From Hypericum androsaemum (Eukaryota; Streptophyta; Magnoliopsida; Malpighiales; Hypericaceae): a DNA stretch of 64,000 nt. The notes below the pieces were generated by a model. The model was not told the origin of the DNA and searched no databases. It saw only the letters and a list, made by a program, of their open reading frames with translations. A program made the position numbers and the translations under genes. The stretch spans positions 5,208,001-5,272,000 of the forward strand of contig OZ023184.1 in the NCBI GenBank assembly GCA_963995505.1, in the 5' to 3' direction. Positions 1 through 10,399 of this stretch are shown here, one piece after another (the stretch's first letter is position 1; each line of letters begins with the position of its first letter).

Positions 1-640
1 TGAGTCGTTGATTAGTGAGTTTGGTGCCTTGATGGCATCTACTTAGCCAATAGTTTTGGAGATTAATATGCCTAGGTATGTGTACTAGTTAATGAGCTTA
101 ATGCTTAATCTCGTTTGATCACCTTGATTATAAACATAGTTAATATTAATCGTCGAGAGGGGTTAGGATTAACGGACCATTTAACTAGTTGAGTAGAAAC
201 CTATTGATGAGAGATCACCTTAGGTGACTAGTTGTCCAAAGGATGGTGATTATAGTTAGTGATTAGTTAGATTAGATGGCTAATTTGTCGCGAGAGTATG
301 GTTAGTTCATCTAAGTCTAGTTAAGAATCGATTTAGACTATTTTGTCGCGAGAGCGTTGATTAGTTGCCTTCGAAATATCTAGACCATATCATAAACTTA
401 GTAAACCCCATAAGCCATTTAGTTATTTAGGTTGTCATTGGTACCAAGCTCACTCTTGTTTTAAGTGTTTAAACTATCACCTTGTTTAGTTGCAATTTTA
501 TTTCAAGTAGCATATTGTGTTTGGAATTGACACATCCATTTCTTATAGTCCTAAACTAGTGGTAGAGTCGAGTTTGCGGCCTAGCTTAATCCTTGTAAGA
601 CGACAATCCCTTACTTACTCATTATTGCAAGAGGGGTGAA
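1..640. other. Non-coding stretch, possible LTR remnant
   Basis: No supportable gene. The last 150 bases (a 'ccttgtaagacgacaatccc' stretch followed by 'cttactcattattgcaag') resemble the R/U5 end of plant LTR retrotransposons, but there is no paired LTR, TG/CA boundary or primer-binding site. It directly abuts the copia remnant that follows and could be the element into which that copia element inserted. Confidence 0.25.
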
Positions 641-651
641 AAACCCTCCTT

Positions 652-1263
652 TCACACCACACCGGCCTCCTGGCCATTCAATACCTTCTGGCTCCTACCT
701 GAGTTCGAGATGTCAAACTCGACCATCTCACTGTTAGAACCTACATCATCAGCTATACTCCCCATGTCCTTGTATATCACCTTCTCATTGAATATGGCAT
801 CACGGCTTCTTGTAACCTTGCAGTTCTTCTCATCCCAAAATCTGAAACCGAAATCATCTCCTCCATACCCAATGAATGTACACTTCTTGGACTTGGCATC
901 CAGCTTGCTCCTCTCACATGCATCCATATGAACATACGAGACATAACCAAATACCCGAAGGTAAGTTAGATCAACCTCCTTACCACTCAAAGTATCCTCC
1001 GGTATCCCATTCTCTAAAGGGGTTGATGATCCTCTATTGATCAAGAAGGCAGCGGTGTTAACCGCATCTGCCCAAAACATCTTTGGTAGGCCGCACTTCA
1101 CTCGCATGGCTCTAGCCCTCTCATCAATCGTCGTGCTCATCCTCTCCGTGATGTTACTTTGCTTGGGGTTTTCAGCTACTATCTTCTTCTTACGAATCCC
1201 ATTCGCTTCACAGTACTCTTTGAACTCTTGGAGCTCGCACTCTCCACTATTATCCGATCTCAA
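652..1263 (-). pseudogene. copia integrase core, copy A
   Basis: A 203-codon open frame carries MRSDNSGECELQEF and NPKQSNITERMSTTI, the D and E of the DDE triad region, then the copia-type C-terminal segment ending in GRSQKVLNGQEAGVV. It repeats copy B with scattered substitutions and is not frameshifted within this stretch. It begins after the first catalytic Asp, so it is incomplete. Confidence 0.8.
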
Positions 1264-1508
1264 GCACTACACCTTGAGATCCGTCTCATTCTTAACTATG
1301 ACTTTCTACTTTTTGAAGGAGTCGAAGGTATCCGACTTATATTTCAGAAAGTAAATCCATACCTTCCTTGTTGAGTCATCAATAAAGGTCTTGTAATATA
1401 ACGAACCACCCAAGGATGCCACTGGTGTGGTCCCCATAAATCACTATAGACCAATTCAAGCTTCTCCTCCTTTCGAAAACCACTACCTCTCGAAAAGCTC
1501 AACCTCTC
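658..1508. repeat. Direct repeat copy A (about 850 bp) within copia remnant
   Basis: This segment matches 1914-2765 almost throughout at an offset of about 1256 bases, covering integrase and its upstream linker. The two copies share direction. Possible causes are unequal recombination between two elements or template switching during reverse transcription. Confidence 0.85.
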
Positions 1509-1815
1509 CTACCGTATTCGCACTCATTGGCCGTGTACACCTTTTGGAATACATCACACTACCACTCAGAATCACGTGGAGTCTTCTGCTTTTGAGCTCT
1601 TTCTTTGTAATTCTTGTTCCCATATGCCACATGCTTAACCTTTGAACCCCATGATTATGCAATGTCTTTTTGCCACTATAGAGTTTGACTAGTTCCTGAG
1701 TCTCATTGGCACTCAACGACTCCATCTTCTTATCCACTGCAAGCACCCTCTTGCGCACATGCTCACTCTGGTGTGCCCTTGCATAATCTCCTGGCTCACT
1801 ACCATCTATTGACAA
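1483..1815 (-). pseudogene. Degenerate RT-start-like piece between integrase copies
   Basis: The translation includes VDKKMESLSANETQELVKLYSGKK, which resembles the start of copia reverse transcriptase (M-x-x-E-M-x-S-L...W-x-L-V-x-L-P-x-G-K-K) with key residues lost. The distal part is not recognisable and leads into the pre-integrase linker of copy A. It marks the junction of the internal duplication. Confidence 0.5.
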
Positions 1816-1825
1816 GAGATAGTAG

Positions 1826-2560
1826 TTAGCAAGCGAGAATCATCTGGTGACCCATGCTTCTCGCAGATCTCCTCACAAGAATAACTGGCGGTGAAGAACT
1901 TGGTTCCACCTCCACACCGACCTTCTGGCCATTCAATACCTTCTGGCTCCTACCCGAGTTCGAGATGCCAAACTCGACCATCTCACTGTTAGAACCCACA
2001 CCATCAGCTACACTCTCCATGTCCTTGTATATCACCTTCTTATTGAATATGACATCACGACTTCTTGTAACCTTGCAGTTCTTTTCATCCCAAAATCTGA
2101 AACTGAAATCATCTCCTCCATACCCAATGAAATGTACACTTCTTGGACTTGGCATCCAGTTTGCTCCTCTCACATGCATCCATATGAGCATACAAAACAT
2201 AACCAAATACTCGAAGGTAAGTTAGATCAACCTCGTTACCACTCAAAGTCTCCTCTGATATCACATTCTCTAAAGGGGTTGATGGTCCTCTATTGATCAA
2301 GAAGGCAGCGGTGTTAACCGCATCTGCCCAAAACATCTTCAGTAGGCCATACTTCACTCGCATGGCTCTAGCCCTCTCATTGATCATCGTGCTCATCCTC
2401 TCCGCAATGTTACTTTGCTTGGGGTTTCCAGCTACTATCTTCTTCTTACGAATCCCATTCGCTTCATAGTACTGTTTGAACTCTTGGAACTCGTACTCTC
2501 TGCTATTATCCGATCTTAAGTACTTCACCTTGAGATCCGTCTCATTCTTAACTAGGGCTT
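1826..2560 (-). pseudogene. copia integrase core, copy B
   Basis: The core has KYLRSDNSREY (second catalytic Asp) and NPKQSNIAERMS (catalytic Glu), then FGYVLYAHMDACERSKLDAK typical of the copia integrase C-terminal region. A 1-base frameshift near 2125-2140 splits it; the continuation reads GYGGDDFSFRFWDEKNCKV. Copy A at 652-1508 is nearly the same sequence, so this is one half of an internal direct duplication. Confidence 0.82.
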
Positions 2561-2765
2561 TCTACTTTTTGAAGATGTCGAAGGTATCCGACTTATATTT
2601 TAGAAAGTAAATCCATACCTTCCTTGTTGAGTCATCAATAAAGATATTGTAATATAACGAACCACCCAAGGATGCCACTGGTATGGTCCCCACAAATCAC
2701 TATAGACCAATTCAAGCTTATCCTCCTTTCAGAAACTACCACCTCTCGAAAATCTCACCCTCTTC
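1914..2765. repeat. Direct repeat copy B (about 850 bp) within copia remnant
   Basis: Partner of 658-1508. Differences include several point changes and the frameshift that breaks the integrase frame in this copy only. Confidence 0.85.
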
Positions 2766-3046
2766 TACTTTTCAAGAACACAATGCTCACATTTGACGAC
2801 CACGGTCTTTAGGCATGGTAGCTTCCCTCTTGAACATAGCACCCTCATCCCATTCTCACTCATGTGGCCAAGTTGACTATACCACAACTCTGCATCATCT
2901 GTTATACCTGCAAGGTCAATGCTCTTATGGGTGTTCCTTGTCGTATACAACGCCCCTTCCTTCACTCCTCGAGCCACAACCATAGCTCCCTTGGTGATTT
3001 TCCATGACCCGCAACCAGAGGTCACACCATAACCTTCCTCATCCAA
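2765..3046 (-). pseudogene. copia GAG-pre-integrase / integrase HHCC region
   Basis: The translation carries LWYSQLGHMSENGMRVL and ends in KCEHCVLEK. This corresponds to the zinc-binding N-terminus of copia integrase, where the usual motif is LWHxRLGH...CxxC. The first His of the HHCC motif is Tyr here; the second His and both Cys remain. A stop follows the Lys, before the conserved linker to the catalytic core. Confidence 0.78.
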
Positions 3047-3119
3047 TTACCCCACGGATAGCAAGTTCCTCTTTAACCCAGGTACATGCCCACACCCTTC
3101 AATTGCAACAACGATCCAT

Positions 3120-3302
3120 TCAGGATCTTGATTCGAACATCCCAATGCCCACAATTTGCAATGGCTCATCATCCGCTGGATAAACTTTGCCATAATCACA
3201 TAAGACATACTGCTCCATCATCCCCACATCACTACAAGAATGAAACGAATCTCCCGAATCCAAAACCTGCACCTCCAGTGGACTACTCACACTCAAGACC
3301 AA
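3120..3302 (-). pseudogene. copia aspartic protease fragment
   Basis: The fragment reads VQVLDSGDSFH, matching the copia retropepsin active site (W-x-L-D-S-G-A-S-H) with the catalytic Asp kept. It lies between the gag knuckle and the GAG-pre-integrase region, as expected for copia. It is disrupted on both sides and far too short for a working protease. Confidence 0.72.
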
Positions 3303-3379
3303 TATATCTCTATGGTGTCCCGCCGTTGCCTTGGCCGACTCGTCCTCCCTCTTTGGTGTCGTGCACTGATCTTGAAAGT

Positions 3380-4099
3380 GACCATACTTGTCACAGTTCT
3401 AACACTGAACCGAGCTCAAGTCCTCCTTCGATCCATCCCTCGATTTAGACTTTGACCTACCTAGGTCCTTCTTCCCATACAACTCATACCTCCCCCTATT
3501 GCCTATGCTCAAAGCTACACTAGAAGCTACTCTGAATTCTCTCATACAAATCTCCTCACTCATAATCAAACCCCTTATCTCATCCAACTTGAGCTTCACC
3601 TTACCCGCCGAGGCACTCACCATTGTGACCATACCATTCTAACTACCGGGTAAAGAACTTAGCAAGATTAGGACTTGCACTTGATCGTCAAAGTCAATCT
3701 CAACCGAGCTCAAATTGGCAATCATCGAGTTAAACTCATTCAGGTGCTTGGCCACCAACGTACCTTCTACCATCCTAAGGTTGAACAACCTCCTCATTAA
3801 GTGTACCTTATTGGCGGTCGAGGACTTCTCGTACATCTCAGACAAATTCTCCAACATCTCCTTGGTACTCTTCGACTTCACCGTGCGCAAGGCCATATTC
3901 CTAGACAAGGACAAGCGCACCATATTCATCGCCTTCCGTCTAGCAACTTTCACTCATCCTCCTTCATGTCGTTGGCCTTCAGCCCACCAAACGGTAGGTG
4001 AAAATCCTTGCCATACAAATAGTCCTCTATTTGCATCTCCCAAAAGTCGTAGTCGACACCATCGAACTTTTCCATGGGCGACTTCCCTTCACCTATCAT
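3380..4099 (-). pseudogene. gag: copia gag (UBN2-type) with CCHC zinc knuckle
   Basis: The frame opens at an ATG at 4097-4099, about 40 bases inside the LTR, and reads MIGEGKSPMEKFDGVDYDFW, the usual copia Gag N-terminus. A stop replaces a Trp codon near 3950, and the UBN2-type Gag core continues over 3953-3639 (LSEMYEKSSTANKVHLMRRL, then VAKHLNEFNSMIANL). Downstream, near 3400-3370, a CX2CX4HX4C knuckle (NCDKYGHFQDQC) is readable with a stop between its first two cysteines. Gag would form the virus-like particle; this copy cannot. Confidence 0.8.
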
Positions 4100-4115
4100 A
4101 GTTACTCCCACCACG

Positions 4116-4140
4116 CCCTAACCCGGACTCTGATACTAAT
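4116..4140 (-). other. copia primer-binding site
   Basis: On the minus strand the LTR end (CCCAACA) is followed by ATTAGTATCAGAGTCCGGG. The TATCAGAG core is the usual plant copia primer-binding site complementary to initiator methionine tRNA. It fixes the element's orientation and the LTR edge. Confidence 0.8.
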
Positions 4141-4722
4141 TGTTGGGAAACATAGGGACCCCGAGCAATACACAACACAGGAACAAACCACAAATCCACG
4201 AGAAAGCACGAAACACAAGGAAGAACACAAGAGATTTGGTTACCCGATTCGACATGAAGGCCTACGTCTGGGGGGCGTACCAAGCCAGGAGAGATTTTAT
4301 TATTTTCACTCTTTGGAGCTTCACTCACTCTTACAAGAAAAAGCCACACTTTGGCCTCTCCTCTCTCTTTGAAAGCTCTTTCACTTGAGCCACTCTTTCA
4401 TTAGAGTTCCACATCTTCAATTTGAGGCTTACATGGGTATTTATAGAGGCACACACCCTACTAGGATTATTGGAACCAGAGGGGCAAAATAGAAAATAAA
4501 TTAGTGTAAGCTCGAGGAACCCTAGCGGTCGTAAGCTCCCTATCAGCAGCTAGGTCCTCAGCTTTTCAACTTTCTGCCCCCTAGCTTTCGCTGGGGCCTT
4601 CACAAAACATCTCCTTTCGCTCCGTTTTCACTCGACTTGATCTGATCGATTCCCTCGAGCATCTTCGGGCTCCGAACTCAATCTGATCGACCCCAAATCA
4701 TTATAAGTCTCCATACCCAACA
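4141..4722 (-). repeat. copia 5' LTR
   Basis: The LTR is 582 bp, bounded by TGTTGGG at 4141 and CCCAACA at 4716-4722, a terminal inverted repeat with TG/CA ends. A minus-strand TATA box (CTATAAATA, 4438-4446) sits inside. Several blocks, such as 'ccaagccaggagagatttta' and 'ggttacccgattcga', recur in the solo LTR at 20674-21315. No second LTR is present for this element. Confidence 0.85.
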
Positions 4723-5061
4723 AAGGTTTTGCTGGAACTGAAATGGTCACAGTTGCTTCCTGTTGGCTCTTGTCGCTTGTTTTTTTTATGTTTGTGTACG
4801 GAGAGTGGTGTTTCCTCACTTCAAGGTTCGTTCCAAGACACGGAGAAGTGAAGTCAAAGGAGGATGACACCAAAGTGGAAGAGATCAGAACTGGCTCCTC
4901 TTATATTTTCTTGTGTGTGGTTATTTTTTCTTTTGTTTGATTATTTTCATTTGTCTAAGGAATAAAGGGATTGAAATTTGGAAGGAATAGAACTCGCAAG
5001 ATGAAGCAGAAGCTAATTTTGAAAGTGAAAAAATTTAGAAGATAAAGCGAGATACAAGAAA
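4723..5061. other. Unassigned sequence between copia LTR and MULE
   Basis: No gene or element boundary is supported. Two short open frames overlap on opposite strands with no recognisable protein. Confidence 0.4.
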
Positions 5062-5789
5062 TAAGTAAAAGGCAAAATTATGATCAGGTCCTTGGGTTAT
5101 GGTCGCCCTACCTCTTAGGGTCCCTAGGTTTCCAAAAAAATATTTTACCATCTCCCTTGTTTGGTTTTTCCTACTCCAAGGTCCCTGTTGCCAAAATATG
5201 TCATTTTCTCCAGTGAACCCCACTCGAAAAGATTAAAATGCCCCTCCCACTTAAAAAAATATCTCTTTCCTTCTCCACTTCACCTTCTTCCTCTCCATCT
5301 CCTCCTTCAGCATCTCTCTTTTCCTCCACAACCAATAAACCTCAGCACCAATTATTAAAGAACACAAATTTACCACCAAAACAGGAAACCCAGAAAAAAA
5401 CCAAAACCACAAAGAACCAAACTTTACCACCAAAAATTAAAAACCTAGAAAATCAAAATCACAAAGAACCAATCCCAAGATGGGACTCATCCACCATGGT
5501 GTACCGCCGTCGATCCCCTCACGTGGCTGCCGACCAGCCAATTCCAAATAGCACTTGAAGTGGGAGGAGTTATTGGTGAGAAAAGTGGTACAAGAACGTC
5601 AAGTAACCCGAGATGGTCCGGAGTGATCGTCCTAAGGTCGGCCTAACGGAATGGGTGAAAAAAGAGCTAAAGAACCTTAGACATTCAATCTAAGGAAGAG
5701 GGGGAAAAAGAACTACGGGCTAAGCTAAGAAAAAAGATAAGTAACGATAGTGTTATTTGGTGTATTCGTCATGTCTTGGTCCCGTGCCT

Positions 5790-6500
5790 TTCTTATATAG
5801 AGACGTCACCGACTTGGCACCGTCTTGTGATGAGAAATATAAACCGCCTTAGTCACCTTGAGGGCACCGACCTAGTCTTGTCTCGTGATGAGAAACCTGA
5901 ACTGCCTAATCATATTGATGACGCCGACTTGGCTCCAGCTCATGATGAAAATTACAAACTGCCTTAGTCATATTGAGGGCGCCGATCTAGTCTCGTCTCA
6001 TTAAGAGATTCTCAAACCGCCTTAGTCATATCAATGATGCCAACTTGGCTTCAGCTCATGATGAGAAACATAAACTGCCTTAGTCACATTGAGGGCGTCG
6101 ACCTAGTCTCGTCTCATGATGAGATTCTCGAACTGCCTTAGTCATATCGATGATGCCAACTTGGCTCCGGCTCATGATGATAAACCCGAAACACCTTAGC
6201 CAAATTGATGATGCCAATTTGACTCTGGCTCATGATGAGAAACACAAACTGCCTTCGTCATATTAAAGACGCCGACCTAACCTCATCTCATAATGAGAAA
6301 CCCGAACTGCCTTAGTTAAATTGACAATACCAACTTGGCTCTGGCTCATGATGAGAAACACAAACTGCCTTAGCCACATTAAGGACGCCGACCTAACCTC
6401 ATCTCATGATGAGAAACCCAAACTGCCTTAGTCAAATCGATCACGCCAACTTGGCTCCGGCTTATGATGAGAAACACAAACTGCCTTAGTCGCATTAAGG
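5790..6500. repeat. LTR subrepeat: alternating ~60-bp half-units (~120-bp period)
   Basis: Units built on 'aaactgccttagtcacatt', 'gacgccgacctaacctcatc' and 'caacttggctccggctcatg' alternate about six times. The matching zone in the right LTR is about 10640-11280. Confidence 0.85.
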
Positions 6501-6790
6501 GCTCTCGTCCAAGGCGTCCAAGGCATTCTCGTTCGAGCGTTTCTCGTCCAAGTCATTCTCATTCGAGCATTCTCATTCAAGGCGTTCTCATCCAAGGCAT
6601 TCTCATCCGAGCATTCTCGTCCAAGGTGTTCTTATTCAAAGAGGCATTCTCGTTCGAGCATTCTCATTTGAGGCATTCTTGTCCGAGCATTCTCGTCCGA
6701 GGCATTCTCGTTCGAGCATTCTCGTCCGAGCGTTCTCATCCAATGTTCTCTACCCGGCATTCTCAACCTGATATTCTCGACCCGGCGCTC
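6500..6790. repeat. LTR subrepeat: short GCATTCTCGTCCGA units
   Basis: A 13-15-bp motif (cattctcgtccgag / gttctcatccaagg) is repeated about 20 times with drift. The homologous zone in the right LTR is about 11280-11560. Confidence 0.85.
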
Positions 6791-7149
6791 TCGACCTGGT
6801 GTTCTCATCTCTGAATGAACAAATCCGAAGTACGACCCATTCCAACCCAAGATTATGTTCGCCCAACTCGGACGCGGGCGTTCTCCAACTCTGGGGCGTT
6901 CTCCAAGCCTAACATTATCTAAGAACGGGCGTTCTCAACTTTACCTACATTTTGACCTTCTTTCCCTCCAAATCGGAAGAAGTCGTCAACTACAAAGTTG
7001 TAGATCTTTGTCATATCTTTCCATAGCTGAAAGAATCAACTCAATCCAATTTCCGAGTCAAATGATATGGCTGATCTATCAAAGTCTAATAGAGCTGAAG
7101 CGGATGACGAGGCGAGTCCATCCCAAAGTAGACTTCGAGATGAGTTCCT

Positions 7150-7300
7150 CCCAAAGTAGAACGATGGAGGGTGCATCCCAAAGTGGACGACCAGGGGTGG
7201 ACAACCAGGGGGTGCATCCCAAAGTGGACAACCAGGGGGTCCATCCCAAAGTGGACAACCAGGGGGTGCATCCCAAAGTGGATAAGCAGGGAGGTCCGTC
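7150..7300. repeat. LTR subrepeat: 27-bp GTGCATCCCAAAGTGGACAA units
   Basis: About five units of 'catcccaaagtggacaacca' plus 'ggggg' spacing. The right LTR has the same array in more diverged form at about 11930-12110. Confidence 0.85.
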
Positions 7301-7446
7301 CCAAAGGTGATGACTAGGAGGTCGGACAAAAATGGACGGACGACTAAGTGAGCGAATGATCGAACAATCCCAAAGTGTGACACTACGACCGAACCCAAGG
7401 TCATACTCGAACCTTAACCTCCCGAGGTCATTTTTGAACTCCAATA

Positions 7447-7462
7447 ATGCCCCCCATACGTT
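7447..7462 (-). other. gypsy polypurine tract
   Basis: On the minus strand TATGGGGGGCAT immediately precedes the left LTR. The plus-oriented relative has GCATGCGGGGGCAT in the same place before its 3' LTR at 61090. This is the plus-strand primer position for reverse transcription. Confidence 0.75.
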
Positions 7463-7713
7463 AATGCTTCGGTATGATCAGGCGAGAAACGTTGACGTGG
7501 TCCTTTCAAAATCTCCTTATCTTGATGAACTTGTTGTGTCAAAGGGTACTTCACCTTAGCCTTGGCGTTAGTGAGTTTCTTGGAGTACAGTGATAGTCAC
7601 GACTTTTATGCACCTCTAGGAGGTCTAAGCTGTCGTCCTCATAGACATACCCGGCCGACTCGTATGGTGAAAAGACATAGACCTCCAATTACCTTGTCAC
7701 CTTTCGTATCGCC

Positions 7714-8598
7714 TTACTCCTTGCAAGTAAGATAGAAGGTTTGCTCTACGGCTATGATGCTGACAAATCCTCGGGACGAAGGTAGGTCTTGCTCGACCGA
7801 GCTCGCATACCGGGCAACCCAATCATCTATGCTGCTCCTGACCACCCTTGTTGGCACTATAGACCCACAGTATGAGACCACTTCATTGTAGCATACGGCC
7901 GACACAAATGGACGTACATTGACCATCACGATCTCCACTTTCCCATCTGACTTCTGCCGAATTAAACATTGGCGGATGAAAGATGAGATTACCTAAACAA
8001 AGTGGATCGAGTCTTGCCTTTTCCCAACAAAATTGGCCATGGCTGTACCAGTCGGGCTGACATCCTTCTTCTCTTTTTTACGGTCTCTGAGGAGCAATAA
8101 AAGAAAGATGTTCATCATCGCCCCATTGTCCACGAGAATCCTCTCAATCAGCTTCCCGAAGGTACGAGCTGTGACATAGAGAGGATTGAGATGGTTCCAC
8201 TTCTTGTGGGTAGGCCTCGCGATAGTGACACTACCATTGAAGTCCTCCACTATATGTCTGGCTGAGCACTTCTCTCCTACATGAGACTCTGTTAGATCTT
8301 CTTCGATCATGCCATTTTTGAGGTGACTTGGTTGGATTGATCCTGACCCAAAGCTAATCGGTAAGGAGAACTCTACGTCAGCCACCTCCTTGTTTGGGAA
8401 GTCTCCAAACTTGATGTACCCCATATCAAGATCGGTCGAGACCTGGATCTTATTTACCACCTTGGGCACCCACTTGCAGATCAACTTCTTGAGTTGATTA
8501 GCGGGTGCCTTTGGTCGAACCTCTTTGATGTGCTTCTTCGCTTTAGAGGCTTCAACCTCCTTGGTCAGGCCTCGAGTCGAGGCCGAATGGTGTTGCAC
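7714..8598 (-). pseudogene. gypsy protease region
   Basis: Frame 8598-7993 reads PTHKKWNHLNPLYVTARTFG then ERILVDNGAMMNIFLLLLL, the plant gypsy retropepsin with the active-site Asp in D-N-G form. Comparison with the copy at 59763-60448 shows about 40 residues missing between NFVGK and the RDWIH-equivalent (RQDSIHFV), plus a stop. The continuation, 7938-7714, includes RYASSVEQDLPSS, matching GYASSVEQEIPYS in the other copy. It is dead by deletion and stops. Confidence 0.75.
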
Positions 8599-8704
8599 CC
8601 GTGGACGAGCTAGGAGCGCCTTTCATTCCCCCAGCTTGGCCCTTTGCTCAGCAAGTTACCCCGCGAGGTACCCAATGACTTGCTTCTGTCTTTAGATCTT
8701 CCTC

Positions 8705-9330
8705 TTAAGGCGACGTTTCTGAGTCTTGGTCAGGATATGCCTTTTTTTGGTTGGTCAGGGGTGACCTTCTTGTCTCCAAGCCAGTTGAAGGCTTTTCGGT
8801 ATGGATTAGACCAATCTTGAAGGTCCACCTTGAGACGAAGATGATGAAGCCTCCACACCTCTTCGGCTCCCCTCGAACGGTAGAACTTTTAGTCCTTGGG
8901 ATGTCGCTATCCGATGGTCGTTCTTGCCTCCCGAGTCTTATCCTCTGGGTCTTAGAATCGGCCTTCCCTTGCTTAGGACCATCAGCTCCCCTTGGACGAA
9001 AGGAGTTTTGAGACTTTGGGATGCCAATATTGGACAGTCTTCCATGCCCCTCGAGTCTTGCCCATCGGGTCTTAGGGTTGGCCTTCACTTTCTTTGGGTT
9101 TGGCCATCTTTGCTCCCTGAGTTTTGCCCCTCGGGTCTTAAGGTCGGCCTCCCCTTGCTTAGGGCCATCGGCTTCTCTCGGATGAGAGGAGTTCTGAGCC
9201 TTTGGGATGCCATTATTGGGCGGCCTTCCATGCCCCCAAAGTCTTGCCCACCGGGTCTTAAGGTCGGCCTTCTCTTACTTTGGCCTCTCTCTCTTTTGGT
9301 TTCGTTAGAGGCCAACTATAGCAACGGAAG
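8705..9330 (-). pseudogene. gypsy gag-proximal spacer with imperfect ~230-bp repeats
   Basis: Minus-strand frames at 9088-8705 and 9315-9085 are charged and repetitive (DSETSP, GRQERPSDSDIPR). The DNA carries an imperfect repeat at about 8945-9295, with 'gggtcttaaggtcggcctcc' and 'gccttccatgccccc' recurring. By position it belongs to the gag-protease interval, but no domain is recognised. Confidence 0.45.
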
Positions 9331-9439
9331 TACTTATGTGGGGTTCGATTGATGGCTGCCCCCCGAGGCACTGATATGTGTCCAAGCCCTCGAAATAAAA
9401 AAGTTGAGATTCTCCTTCCGCCCCTTGTTGTTGGGTAGA

Positions 9440-9720
9440 TCTGAATGCCAGTTGACAGTTAACGTCGTCCTCATCGAGCTCTCCTTGTCAGTTGACATCG
9501 TCCTCATCGAGCTCTCCTTGCCGATTGATGTTGTCCTCATCGAGCTCTCTTTGCCAGTTGACATCATCCTCATCGAGCTATCCTTATCGGTTGACGTCAT
9601 CCTCATCGAGCTTTCCTTGTCAGTTGATATCATCCTCATCGAGCTCTCCATGCCGGTTGACGTCATCCTCATCAAGCTCTTTTTGTTGGTTGATGTCGTC
9701 CTCATTGAGCTCCCCTTGCC
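9440..9720 (-). repeat. 30-bp tandem repeat encoding an acidic decapeptide
   Basis: About nine copies of a 30-bp unit (gtcctcatcgagctctcctt plus gccagttgac). Because 30 is a multiple of three, the minus strand encodes a repeating decapeptide: one frame gives the acidic GELDEDDVNR/GELDEDDINQ type, another gives DKESSMRMTST. The acidic frame is more plausible because the related element at 59500-59700 has an acidic stretch in the same place. Confidence 0.85.
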
Positions 9721-9886
9721 TCAACATCACGAACTGAGGGATCGGGGTAGGAGTGGAAATGCTGGGACCCAGCTCCTCTTGTCTCATCATCACATATCGA
9801 GGCGACGTGGTCGAAACATGAGCATCATCACAAACCATAGGGTAGTCGATAGCCATCACGGTCTCATATTGCTCAAAAGGAAATCC

Positions 9887-10183
9887 TTAGATCTCCTCAC
9901 TCGTATAGGACTCTCGTACCTCCGGACAAATAGAAGCCCCAACTGATGGCAGTTGGCTGAAAAAACTTGTGAAGTTCGGAGTCTCAGCGCCACGATAAGG
10001 TAAAGATCCTACCCTCAATTGTTCTGAAGTAGGCTGAGTGAAGGGTGGTGGTCCTACTTCATCGTTGGTGACCACCGAAGAGTCCCCGATAGCCCACCTA
10101 AAAGATTCATCACAGCGCCTCCAGAACTTCTCACGTGCTAGTCGACTCTCCAATATTATCACAAAAGCTTGCTGATTAAACAT
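9887..10183 (-). pseudogene. Probable gypsy gag N-terminal frame
   Basis: A 98-codon frame beginning MFNQQAFVIILESRLAREKF is the first open frame after the primer-binding site. The MFNQQAF...ESRLAREK start resembles the leader of plant gypsy gag proteins. No capsid motif can be identified. Confidence 0.45.
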
Positions 10184-10375
10184 GCATATAGATCCATCGG
10201 GATGAAAGTTGCCTTAGTCAGCTCTTTAGAAGGAGCCGTGGTAGGTGAATTCCTTAACGCGTCCAGCCGGGACGTGAAGGAAGGTATCAGCTTTTTAGAG
10301 AAACTGGAGCAACAACGTCATTGGTTGTTTTGGCCGGACAAAGGTGTTAGACCGCCTTCTCAAACATCCTCCTTA

Positions 10376-10399
10376 GTCCCACCGAGCGTGCCAAAAATA
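10376..10399 (-). other. gypsy primer-binding site
   Basis: On the minus strand the right LTR is followed by TATTTTTGGCACGCTCGGTG and GGAC, the TTGGCxCG type of binding site used by plant gypsy elements. The tRNA partner was not determined. Confidence 0.65.

Larger units (their letters stand above)
652..4722 (-). mobile_element. Decayed Ty1/copia retrotransposon with 5' LTR
   Basis: Read on the minus strand from high to low coordinates, the order is LTR, primer-binding site, gag, zinc knuckle, protease, GAG-pre-integrase, integrase, a short degenerate RT-start-like piece, then a second copy of the integrase region. Protease-integrase-RT order defines Ty1/copia. Frames are broken by stops and indels, and most of RT, RNase H and the 3' LTR are absent, so the copy is dead. 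A solo LTR of the same family lies at 20674-21315. Confidence 0.88.
5571..7446 (-). repeat. gypsy 3' LTR (left copy)
   Basis: The LTR runs from TATTGGTGAG (TG start mutated) to CCAATA (CA end mutated). A minus-strand TATA box (CTATATAAG) lies near 5795-5804. It contains three separate tandem-repeat zones annotated individually. It differs from the right LTR by many substitutions and small indels, so the insertion is not recent. Confidence 0.88.

Noticed and set aside
1..640. 3' LTR partner of the copia element
   Set aside because: No TGTTGGG/CCCAACA ends and no similarity to the LTR at 4141-4722.
5238..5558. 106-codon plus-strand frame with Ser/Pro/Asn-rich sequence
   Set aside because: It lies in the MULE arm and adjacent low-complexity DNA, ends just before the gypsy TSD, and has no domain.
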